Part shown: positions 1 to 5,937 of the stretch, piece by piece
Numbering within the stretch: the first letter of the stretch is position 1
Layout: each line of letters begins with the position of its first letter
NCBI RefSeq assembly: GCF_000295935.2
Contig: NZ_ALWO02000045.1
Coordinates: 234,376 to 269,443 of the forward strand
Direction: 5' to 3'
Source of the DNA: Indibacter alkaliphilus LW1
Lineage (GTDB): Bacteria; Bacteroidota; Bacteroidia; Cytophagales; Cyclobacteriaceae
DNA length: 35,068 nucleotides
Translations under genes and position numbers: made by a program
Notes under the pieces: model-generated
The model's database searches: none
Told to the model about the DNA's origin: nothing
The model's input: only the letters and a program-made list of their open reading frames with translations

Positions 1-42
1 CAGTGAATAGTTAGGGTCAACCGTAAACTTACACCAAACCCC

Positions 43-98
43 CACTATTCACTTCTCACTATTCACTATACACTACCCACTATCCACTATCCACTTTG
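43..98. repeat. Period-7 array, CACTNNN x8
   Basis: Eight successive heptamers, each beginning CACT with variable last three bases (cactatt, cacttct, cactatt, cactata, cactacc, cactatc, cactatc, cactttg). The period is exact with no slippage. It lies directly before the TTG start of the gene at 109. The same heptamer family recurs after octamer arrays at 890-910, 2531-2558 and 5190-5245. Confidence 0.85.
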
Positions 99-108
99 CA
101 CTAAAAAA

Positions 109-615
109 TTGCTCGACTCCCTCGTCACCTCCAAAACCCGCATCAAGCTCCTCCTGAAGTTCTTTAGCCACAACAACTCAGGATACCTGCGTTCTCTGGC
201 CAAGGAATTTGATGAATCGACCAACTCAGTCCGCGTGGAACTCAACCGCCTTACAGAAGCCGGGCTGCTCACAGCAGGAGAGGAGGGGAAGACCAAAGTC
301 TATCGGGCCAATCAATCCCACCCTTTTTTCGATGAAATTAGTAAAATGGTCTCCAAATTTCTGGGGCTGGATACCCTCGTCGAACAGGTGGTCAAAAGAA
401 TGGGAGAAGTAGAGAAAGCCTATATCATCGGGGACTATGCCAAAGGTGTAGACTCCGGAACAGTAGAAATGGTCCTCATCGGGCGCAACCTGGACCTGGA
501 TTACCTGGAGTTTCTCAAAAACAAAACTTTCGAAAAGATCAACCGCAAAGTCGCCGTCTCCATCCACGAATCCGAACCGGAGGGGCTGATGGGGATTATG
601 ATATTTGGGAAATGA
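109..615 (+). CDS. Winged-helix regulator with degenerate nucleotidyltransferase-like domain
   Basis: A 168-residue protein. Residues about 5-70 form a winged helix-turn-helix (helices around RSLAKEFDES and SVRVELNRLTEAGLL, wing GEEGKTKVYRAN) of the ArsR/MarR-like type. Residues about 103-165 resemble the minimal nucleotidyltransferase fold, with IGDYAKGVDSG where active enzymes have GSxARG followed by an acidic DxD pair. The acidic pair is missing, so catalysis is unlikely. Proteins of this build occur at the front of Bacteroidota polysaccharide clusters and are thought to regulate them; that role is inference. The TTG start is used because no ATG is near. Its 3' 130 bases recur as a broken copy at 3658-3786. 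Confidence 0.8.
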   Translation: MLDSLVTSKTRIKLLLKFFSHNNSGYLRSLAKEFDESTNSVRVELNRLTEAGLLTAGEEGKTKVYRANQSHPFFDEISKMVSKFLGLDTLVEQVVKRMGEVEKAYIIGDYAKGVDSGTVEMVLIGRNLDLDYLEFLKNKTFEKINRKVAVSIHESEPEGLMGIMIFGK

Positions 616-731
616 GAAGCGAAAAACGAGTGCGCTAAGGGAGAATCAAGATGTTTTGGAGTATGTGATAGCCTCGTAATTCGTACTTCGTAAATCAAGG
701 AAACAACAAACCTCCCGACTCACCACAACGC

Positions 732-843
732 TTTTAACCCTTAGCCTTTAACCTTTAACAATTAACCCTTAACCTTTAACCTTTAACAATTAACCTTTAA
801 CCTTTAACAATTAACCTTTAACAATTAACCCTTAACCCTCAAC
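732..843. repeat. Period-7 array, YTTTAAC/AATTAAC x16
   Basis: Sixteen consecutive 7-mers with no register loss. Most units are ctttaac or aattaac, with a few ccttaac, ccttagc and cctcaac variants. Related shorter arrays lie at 2412-2446 (5 units) and 24748-24775 (4 units). Confidence 0.9.
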
Positions 844-857
844 CACTCCCGGTCCAT

Positions 858-910
858 CAGTTAAACAGTTAATCAATTCCACAATTAAACTATCCACTAC
901 TCACTCTTCA
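858..910. repeat. Octamer x4 followed by heptamer x3
   Basis: The units cagttaaa, cagttaat, caattcca, caattaaa (period 8) are followed without a gap by ctatcca, ctactca, ctcttca (period 7). The switch from period 8 to period 7 happens at the same unit boundary (caattaaa to ctatcca) as at 2530/2531 and 5189/5190. Confidence 0.88.
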
Positions 911-922
911 AATTTTTTTTTT

Positions 923-979
923 GGGTATAACTCTAAAAAAGTATCTAAAACTAGATATATTTATGGTTATAACCCTAAA
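923..979 (+). promoter_or_regulatory. Paired 15-bp sites, 42 bp apart, before the AAA ATPase
   Basis: The sites gggtataactctaaa (923-937) and ggttataaccctaaa (965-979) match a common 15-mer whose core GGTTATAACC is a perfect palindrome. They are 42 bp apart start to start, about four helical turns. The second site ends 5 nt before the ATG at 985, so it must overlap the ribosome binding region. The same pair at the same 42-bp spacing precedes the gene at 5324. A regulator binding site is inferred; no protein is known to bind it from this window. Confidence 0.6.
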
Positions 980-984
980 TAATA

Positions 985-2202
985 ATGGTTAATAGGAACG
1001 CTTATATTGAAAAGCTTAGGTTATTTATTGGCAAGCCTCAGATAAAGATCATTACAGGTATCAGGAGATCTGGCAAGTCGACCGTTTTAAAGCTGCTGAC
1101 TGAGGAACTGATAAAAACAGGAGTGAAAGATACTGAGATTATTTACCTCAACTTTGAAAGTTTTACCAATTCTCATTTGACATCAGCCAAAAGTCTATAT
1201 GAAGATGTGAAAAGGAAAATCAATACCTCTCAAAAATATTACTTACTTCTAGATGAAATTCAAGAAGTCCATCACTGGGAAAAAGCGGTAAATTCTTTTT
1301 TGGTTGATTTTGATGTTGACATATATATTACTGGATCAAACTCCCATCTTCTCTCATCCGAACTCTCCACATTTTTAGCCGGTAGATATATTGAAATTCC
1401 CATTTACACACTTTCGTTTGACGAGTTTTTGGATTTCAAAAAGTCCTATTCTGAAATTAAGGAAAATAAGCATTCACTTTTTGTGGAATACCTCAGAAAA
1501 GGTGGGTTTCCTGTCATACATACAATGGAATATGAGGAAGAAACTGCCTATCAAGTCGTAAGTGATATTTACGACTCTGTTATCCTTCGTGATACAGTCC
1601 AGCGTCATAAAATCAGAGATATAGAACTATTGAATCGAGTGATACAATATGCCTTTGACAATTTGGGAAATACATTTTCAGGGAAAAATGTGGCAGATTA
1701 CTTTAAAAGTCAACAACGTAAAATTGACATCAATACAGTTTACAATTATTTATCGGCCTTAGAAAGTGCATTTATTTTGTATCGTGTTCCCAGGTATGAC
1801 CTAAAAGGGAAGGAAATCTTGAAAACCCAAGAGAAGTTTTTTTTAGCTGATATTTCATTATTGTATGCCACAATGGGTTATAGAGATAGAATGATTTCAG
1901 GAGTATTGGAAAATCTGGTATTCCTCGAACTTAGAAGAAGAGGGTTTAAGGTTTTTATCGGGAAATTTGATAATAAGGAAATTGATTTTGTGGCAGAAAA
2001 AAAGAGCGGAAAAATATATATACAGGTAGCTTATAAATTGGAAAGTCAAGCTACAATTGACAGAGAATTTTCAGCTCTCCATGCTCTTAGGGACCATTAT
2101 CCTAAGTATGTAGTAACGATGGATGACTTCTTCTCAGATACCATAAAAGGAGTGAAGCATATGCATATCTGTGATTTTCTCCTGGCAAAATACTGGCAGT
2201 AA
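985..2202 (+). CDS. AAA ATPase of the DUF4143 type
   Basis: A 405-residue P-loop ATPase. The Walker A motif is GIRRSGKST (residues 25-33), Walker B is LLLDE (87-91), the sensor-like strand is ITGSNS (115-120), and LAGRY lies at 131-135. The C-terminal third has the DUF4143 pattern, including EIDFVAEKKSG followed by IYIQVAY, which resembles a PD-(D/E)xK nuclease core. This is the usual architecture of the archaeal-type AAA_14/DUF4143 family, whose cellular role is poorly defined. The gene stands alone between repeat-filled gaps, is AT-rich, and interrupts the polysaccharide functions on either side. This suggests a mobile or accessory cassette. The ATG start follows the paired 15-bp motif. Confidence 0.9.
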   Translation: MVNRNAYIEKLRLFIGKPQIKIITGIRRSGKSTVLKLLTEELIKTGVKDTEIIYLNFESFTNSHLTSAKSLYEDVKRKINTSQKYYLLLDEIQEVHHWEKAVNSFLVDFDVDIYITGSNSHLLSSELSTFLAGRYIEIPIYTLSFDEFLDFKKSYSEIKENKHSLFVEYLRKGGFPVIHTMEYEEETAYQVVSDIYDSVILRDTVQRHKIRDIELLNRVIQYAFDNLGNTFSGKNVADYFKSQQRKIDINTVYNYLSALESAFILYRVPRYDLKGKEILKTQEKFFLADISLLYATMGYRDRMISGVLENLVFLELRRRGFKVFIGKFDNKEIDFVAEKKSGKIYIQVAYKLESQATIDREFSALHALRDHYPKYVVTMDDFFSDTIKGVKHMHICDFLLAKYWQ

Positions 2203-2573
2203 GGTACAGTTTGGGGGATTCAAGTAAAGAGCATTTGGAAAAAAGATGCGAGATGCGAGCCCCGATAGCTATAAGGGGAGATGCGAAAACCAAAGCCTGG
2301 CTCGACTATCGGAGTGAAATGTACATAGATGGAGTATAAGAGACAATAGTGATCGTAGGCTGCGGGTAACTTCCGCCTATGGACAATAAACCTTCCAACT
2401 CACCACAACGCCTTTAACCTTTAACCCTTAACCCTTAACCTTTAACTTCAACCACTCCCGGTCCATCAGTTAAACAGTTAATCAATTAAACAATTAAACA
2501 TTTAATCAATTAATCAATTCCACAATTAAACTATCCACTATTCACTACTCACTGATCACCAACAACTCCTAAA
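2203..2573. other. Non-coding gap with repeats
   Basis: There is no credible gene here. A copy of the AAAGCCTG palindrome family lies near 2258-2312 (ccccgat..aagggg, then aaagcctggctcgactatcgg). The stretch aaaccttccaactcaccacaacg (about 2389-2410) matches the leader at 709-731. It is followed by five heptamers (2412-2446), the 14-bp spacer cactcccggtccat (2453-2466), eight octamers (2467-2530) and four heptamers (2531-2558). The paired 15-bp motif of the other two leaders is absent here. Confidence 0.75.
2412..2558. repeat. Heptamer-spacer-octamer-heptamer array
   Basis: Five YTTTAAC-type heptamers (2412-2446), then a 14-bp spacer identical to that at 844-857, then eight CARTTNNN-type octamers (2467-2530), then ctatcca, ctattca, ctactca and ctgatca (2531-2558). 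The order matches 732-910, with different unit numbers in each block. Confidence 0.88.
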
Positions 2574-3650
2574 ATGATCCCTGTAACCAAACCGTTTTTA
2601 CCTCCCCGGGAGGATTATAACCGATTCCTAGATGGAATATGGGACAGAAACTGGCTGACCAACAATGGCCCCTTGGTCAATGAACTGGAACTTCAACTTA
2701 AGGAACATTTAGGGGTAAATCACTTGCTTTTTGTATCCAGTGGGACCATTGCACTCCAGCTTGCTATCAAAGCATTGGCCCTACAGGGAGAGATCATCAC
2801 TACACCTTTTTCCTATGTGGCTACAACCACCAGCATCCTTTGGGAAGGCTGTAAGCCTGTCTTTGTGGATATCCTTCCCGATAAGCTGACGATCAACCCA
2901 GACTTGATTGAAGCAGCCATTACAGAACACAGCACTGCTATTTTAGCAACGCATGTCTATGGCATCCCCTGTGAAGTAGAAAAGATCCAAAAGATCGCGG
3001 ACAAACATGGACTAAAAGTCATCTATGATGCAGCACATGCATTTGGGGTGAAAGTCAATGGGAAAAGCATCTTCGAGTTTGGAGATATCAGTACCTGCAG
3101 CTTCCATGCTACCAAAATATTCCATACCATCGAAGGAGGGGCTGTCTTTACCAAAGACCCCGAACTTCTCAAGCGTATGGCTTACTTAAGAAACTTCGGG
3201 CATGACGGCTATGAGAAATTTAATGGCATAGGCATCAATGCCAAAAATTCTGAATTCCATGCGGCTATGGGCCTTTCGGTTTTACCTTATATCGAAGACA
3301 TTCAAAAAAAGAAAAATTCTCAAGCGGATTATTATAAAGACTATCTTCAGGGCCTTCATATTGAATACCCCTCAACTGATCATATAGAAAATTATAACCA
3401 GGCATATTTTCCAATCATATTTTCCTCTGAAGAAAATCTTCTTAAGAGCATGAGCTATTTAGAAGACCAGGCAATTGCTTGCAGAAGGTATTTCTATCCT
3501 GGACTCAATCAGCTGGAATATACCACTGGCAACTGTCCCCTTTCTGACCAACTCGCTAAGAGGGTACTCTGCCTGCCTTTATACCATACTTTAACCAAAG
3601 AGGAACAAAGCATGATTGCGAGGTTTTTATTAAGGGTTCAAAATAACTGA
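2574..3650 (+). CDS. DegT/DnrJ/EryC1 family sugar aminotransferase (VioA-like)
   Basis: A 358-residue PLP enzyme that transfers an amino group to a 4-keto-6-deoxy nucleotide sugar in the cytoplasm. The PLP lysine is K181 in SFHATKIFHTIEGG, and the pyridine-binding aspartate is D152 in YDAAHAFG. The N-terminus (PVTKPFLPP, then DRNWLTNNGPLV) is typical of dTDP-4-amino-4,6-dideoxyglucose transaminases (VioA). Substrate assignment from this resemblance is inference. A PglE-like UDP-sugar enzyme is the main alternative. The matching acetyltransferase is the NeuD/PglD-like gene at 5324, now separated from it by the toxin-antitoxin-like cassette. The ATG at 2574 is preceded by heptamer repeats. Confidence 0.92.
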   Translation: MIPVTKPFLPPREDYNRFLDGIWDRNWLTNNGPLVNELELQLKEHLGVNHLLFVSSGTIALQLAIKALALQGEIITTPFSYVATTTSILWEGCKPVFVDILPDKLTINPDLIEAAITEHSTAILATHVYGIPCEVEKIQKIADKHGLKVIYDAAHAFGVKVNGKSIFEFGDISTCSFHATKIFHTIEGGAVFTKDPELLKRMAYLRNFGHDGYEKFNGIGINAKNSEFHAAMGLSVLPYIEDIQKKKNSQADYYKDYLQGLHIEYPSTDHIENYNQAYFPIIFSSEENLLKSMSYLEDQAIACRRYFYPGLNQLEYTTGNCPLSDQLAKRVLCLPLYHTLTKEEQSMIARFLLRVQNN

Positions 3651-3657
3651 GTATGCG

Positions 3658-3786
3658 AATAACCTCAACCTGAACCTGGAGTTCCTCAAAAATAAAACCT
3701 TCGAAAAGATCAACCGCAAAGTTGACGTCTCCATCTAAGAATCCGAACCGGAAGGCTTAATGGGGATTATGACATTTGGGAAATGA
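3658..3786 (+). pseudogene. Truncated copy of the 3' end of the wHTH regulator gene
   Basis: Read in frame, this stretch encodes NLNLEFLKNKTFEKINRK, VDVSI, a stop (taa 3736-3738), then ESEPEGLMGIM and TFGK before tga. It aligns with residues about 126-168 of the protein at 109-615 (LDLDYLEFLKNKTFEKINRK onward). The N-terminal 125 residues, including the whole DNA-binding domain, are missing. The similarity continues past the stop: gatagcctcgta and aatcaagg recur with an insertion between them. It starts 8 bases after the aminotransferase stop codon. Confidence 0.85.
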
Positions 3787-4042
3787 GAGGAGAGATGGGA
3801 AGCGAGAGGCGAGAAGCGGGACATGAGATGTGAAAATTGAGATGGGAGAACCGAGAAAAGAGCGTGTTCAGGAAGAAACAAGATGGGGTGGAGTATATGA
3901 TAGCCTCGTAAATCGTACCCGCCCGGATGACTCGGTCGGACGGGAATCGTAAATCAAGGAGACAACAAACCTCCCAATTCTTCAAAACCCTGCTTTAAAA
4001 TCATTCGTAATTTAATTTGTAAATTATTACTTTTAAAAGATT
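3787..4042. other. Post-pseudogene spacer, diverged copy of leader 616-718
   Basis: The sequence agatg(g/t)..tggagtat(a/g)tgatagcctcgtaa and aaatcaagg(a/g)(g/a)acaacaaacctccc is shared with 616-718, interrupted here by about 20 extra bases containing cgtcggacggg-type palindromic DNA (3919-3953). The similarity ends near 3985. From there to 4042 the DNA is AT-rich and unlike the other leader, so 3985 is a likely junction of the inserted cassette. Confidence 0.6.
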
Positions 4043-4267
4043 ATGAGCAATAAAGAGATTACAGTAGAAGATCTTAATAAACTTCAAAAGAAAGCCAGTC
4101 AAAATGCCGTGAAGCTCAACAAAGCAATGGGCTTAACGTACTTGGTTGTCAGAAAGAATAAACTTATCCAGATCGAACCAGATGGAAAGGAAACTGTTTT
4201 GGGGAATTCCGAATTTGGTACAAGGAAAGTTGAAAAGAAAAGTATAACTCTAAAATCTGGTGCCTAA
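4043..4267 (+). CDS. Small protein upstream of zeta-like kinase, putative antitoxin
   Basis: A 74-residue protein, lysine-rich and probably basic, with no known motif. A predicted helix (residues about 7-28, VEDLNKLQKKASQNAVKLNK) is followed by a short strand-rich part (LTYLVVRKNKLIQIEPDG). It overlaps the kinase gene by 8 bases (GTG at 4260, stop taa at 4265-4267), which implies translational coupling. Small genes in this position before zeta-like kinases are usually annotated as hypothetical or antitoxin. The antitoxin role is inferred from order and overlap only. Confidence 0.7.
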   Translation: MSNKEITVEDLNKLQKKASQNAVKLNKAMGLTYLVVRKNKLIQIEPDGKETVLGNSEFGTRKVEKKSITLKSGA

Positions 4268-4985
4268 AAAATTCAGAATGTTTGCTGGACCCAATGGTTC
4301 AGGTAAATCAACCCTTATCCAGGAAGTTAAAAAAAACTATAAGGTTGGTGCCTTCATTAATGCAGATGAAATTGAAGTTCAATTGAACAACCATAAATTT
4401 TTGGATATTTCACTATTTACAAAAATTCCAATCCGACAAAACGACTGGAATTTATTTATTGAAAATGTCAAGCAAACTGATTCTAGATATAAAGAAAGTT
4501 TTCCCGAGATTTTATTTAGAGAGAATTTTATAGTCTGTAAAAACAGCTTAAATAGTTACCAAGCAGCCCTTTTAGCAGAGTTTTTAAGGTTTAGATTGTT
4601 GGAAGAAGAAAATACTTTTTCTTTTGAAACCGTGATGTCTCATCCGAGTAAAGTTGATTTTTTAAAAACGGCAAAAGCCGCAGGTTTCATAACTTATTTG
4701 TATTTCATTTGCACACAGGATCCTAAAATAAATATTCAAAGGATCCTTAATAGGGTCGAAAAAGGCGGTCATCATGTAGATCATGAAAAAACACTGCAAA
4801 GATATTACAGGTCATTAGAGCTACTTTTTGATGCCTTTATGATAGCTGATAGGGCCTTTATTATAGATAGTTCTAATATGAGTAGAGAAGTGATTGTAGA
4901 AAAAAATAAGAACACTATAACCATTCATAATCATAATGTTCCAGAATGGGTTGCATCTTGTCTCCTTGATAAATTAGAAATTTAA
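4260..4985 (+). CDS. Zeta toxin-like P-loop kinase
   Basis: A 241-residue protein. Walker A GPNGSGKST is at residues 10-18, followed by FINADEIE (D36), which fits the acidic base position of zeta toxins. The motif RVEKGGHHVDHEKTLQRYYRSL (two halves: RVEKGGHHV and RYYRSL) is characteristic of the zeta/AAA_33-like group. Zeta toxins phosphorylate UDP-N-acetylglucosamine and related sugars. Whether this protein does so is not shown by the sequence. The GTG start at 4260 overlaps the preceding gene; an ATG at residue 7 (4278) is too close to the P-loop to be preferred. The pair sits between two halves of a duplicated leader, so it was probably inserted there. Confidence 0.85.
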   Translation: MPKKFRMFAGPNGSGKSTLIQEVKKNYKVGAFINADEIEVQLNNHKFLDISLFTKIPIRQNDWNLFIENVKQTDSRYKESFPEILFRENFIVCKNSLNSYQAALLAEFLRFRLLEEENTFSFETVMSHPSKVDFLKTAKAAGFITYLYFICTQDPKINIQRILNRVEKGGHHVDHEKTLQRYYRSLELLFDAFMIADRAFIIDSSNMSREVIVEKNKNTITIHNHNVPEWVASCLLDKLEI

Positions 4986-5101
4986 AATTAGGTAAACCTT
5001 GAACCCATGACCAAGCCTCATTTTCAATTCCTTCATTTTAAATTTTAAATTAATCAACTCAGTCCTCATTAAACACTGACTCTATCAGTTCGTCGGTTCA
5101 T

Positions 5102-5245
5102 CAGTTAATCAGTTACACTATTCATCAGTTAAACAGTTAATCAATTCCACAATTAAACAATTAAACAGGTAATCAATTCCACAATTAAACTATCCACTAC
5201 TCACTATTCACTACTCACTATTCACTATTCACTACTCCCTCTTCA
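5102..5245. repeat. Octamer x11 followed by heptamer x8
   Basis: Octamers start at 5102, 5110, 5118 and so on to 5182 (cagttaat, cagttaca, ctattcat, cagttaaa, cagttaat, caattcca, caattaaa, caattaaa, caggtaat, caattcca, caattaaa). Heptamers then start at 5190 and run to 5245 (ctatcca, ctactca, ctattca, ctactca, ctattca, ctattca, ctactcc, ctcttca). No base breaks either register. Confidence 0.92.
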
Positions 5246-5254
5246 AAGTTTTTT

Positions 5255-5311
5255 GGTTATAACCCTAAAAGTATTCCAGATGCGACATGTTTTTATGGGC
5301 ATAATCCTAAA
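5255..5311 (+). promoter_or_regulatory. Paired 15-bp sites, 42 bp apart, before the acetyltransferase
   Basis: The sites ggttataaccctaaa (5255-5269) and gggcataatcctaaa (5297-5311) are spaced 42 bp start to start, exactly as at 923/965. The 27 bases between the sites differ much more between the two leaders than the sites themselves. The second site ends 12 nt before the ATG at 5324. It is likely the control region of the whole polysaccharide operon; that is inference. Confidence 0.6.
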
Positions 5312-5323
5312 TATAAATTTTCT

Positions 5324-5932
5324 ATGCTGATTGCCGGAGCAGGAGGACATGCACTTGAATTATTGGATCTGTTGCTGAATCAGCAGCAGGTTGATAATTT
5401 GGTGTTTTTTGACAATGTAAATCCCATTACGCTGTTTGAAGGAAAATACCCTGTTTTAAAAACAGAGAAAGAAATCCTTGAGCAGTTCAAAAAAGGTCCC
5501 CACTTTACCTTAGGTACCGGCAATCCAAAGCATAGAAAGTTCTTTTTTGATTGGTTTACCAAACTGGGTGGAATGCATTTTCCGGTAAAAGGTGAAGGTG
5601 TAGTATATTCCAACTTTACTGAAAACAGCGATGCGGATATATTCAACTTATGCTTTATAGGTGCCAAAACCAAAATAGGCAAAGGAGCCTTGATCAATAC
5701 AGGAGCTCAATTGCATCATGAGGTACAAATAGGTGATTTTTCTGAGGTGAATCCGGGAGCAGTTGTTTTAGGAAAAGCTCAGATAGGTAATTTTACGAGC
5801 ATAGGTGCCAACGCTACTATCCTGCCCAAAGTTAAAATTGGAGATCATGTGGTAGTAGGAGCCGGGTCGGTGGTGACAAGGGATGTGCCAAATGGGGTTA
5901 CGGTTATAGGTGTGCCTGCAAAAATAGTTTAA
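5324..5932 (+). CDS. NeuD/PglD-like sugar O/N-acetyltransferase
   Basis: A 202-residue left-handed beta-helix acetyltransferase. The N-terminal Rossmann-like part begins MLIAGAGGHALELLDLL (nucleotide-sugar binding, GAGGH at 4-8). Residues about 100-200 carry hexapeptide repeats (IGAKTKIGKGALINTGA, IGDFSEVNPGAVVLGKAQIG), with LHHEVQIGD holding the likely catalytic histidine. The end VTRDVPNGVTVIGVPAKIV is standard for the family. Family members acetylate an amino sugar nucleotide or sialic acid. Given the DegT aminotransferase at 2574, N-acetylation of a 4-amino-4,6-dideoxy sugar (VioB/PglD-type) is the best guess. It is the first gene of the continuous operon; the next start is 6 bases downstream. 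Confidence 0.9.
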   Translation: MLIAGAGGHALELLDLLLNQQQVDNLVFFDNVNPITLFEGKYPVLKTEKEILEQFKKGPHFTLGTGNPKHRKFFFDWFTKLGGMHFPVKGEGVVYSNFTENSDADIFNLCFIGAKTKIGKGALINTGAQLHHEVQIGDFSEVNPGAVVLGKAQIGNFTSIGANATILPKVKIGDHVVVGAGSVVTRDVPNGVTVIGVPAKIV

Positions 5933-5937
5933 GCTAA

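Larger units (their letters stand above)
616..984. other. Non-coding leader before the AAA ATPase gene
   Basis: A gene-free 369 bp stretch. It contains, in order, a unique segment (616-731, a diverged copy of which follows the pseudogene at 3787-3985), a 16-unit heptamer array (732-843), a 14-bp spacer cactcccggtccat (844-857), four octamers (858-889), three heptamers (890-910), a T-rich tract and the paired 15-bp motif (923-979). No ORF or RNA gene is recognised in it. Confidence 0.75.
4986..5323. other. Non-coding leader before the acetyltransferase gene
   Basis: A gene-free 338 bp. The first about 110 bases are AT-rich and unlike other leaders. From about 5094 the sequence follows the architecture of 858-984: eleven octamers (5102-5189), eight heptamers (5190-5245), a T-rich tract, then the paired 15-bp motif (5255-5311). 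Confidence 0.75.

Noticed and set aside
732-843. CRISPR array
   Set aside because: The units are 7 bp with no spacers between them and no Cas gene is present.
923-979. Invertible promoter controlled by a site-specific recombinase
   Set aside because: The paired sites are direct, not inverted, copies and no recombinase gene is in the window.
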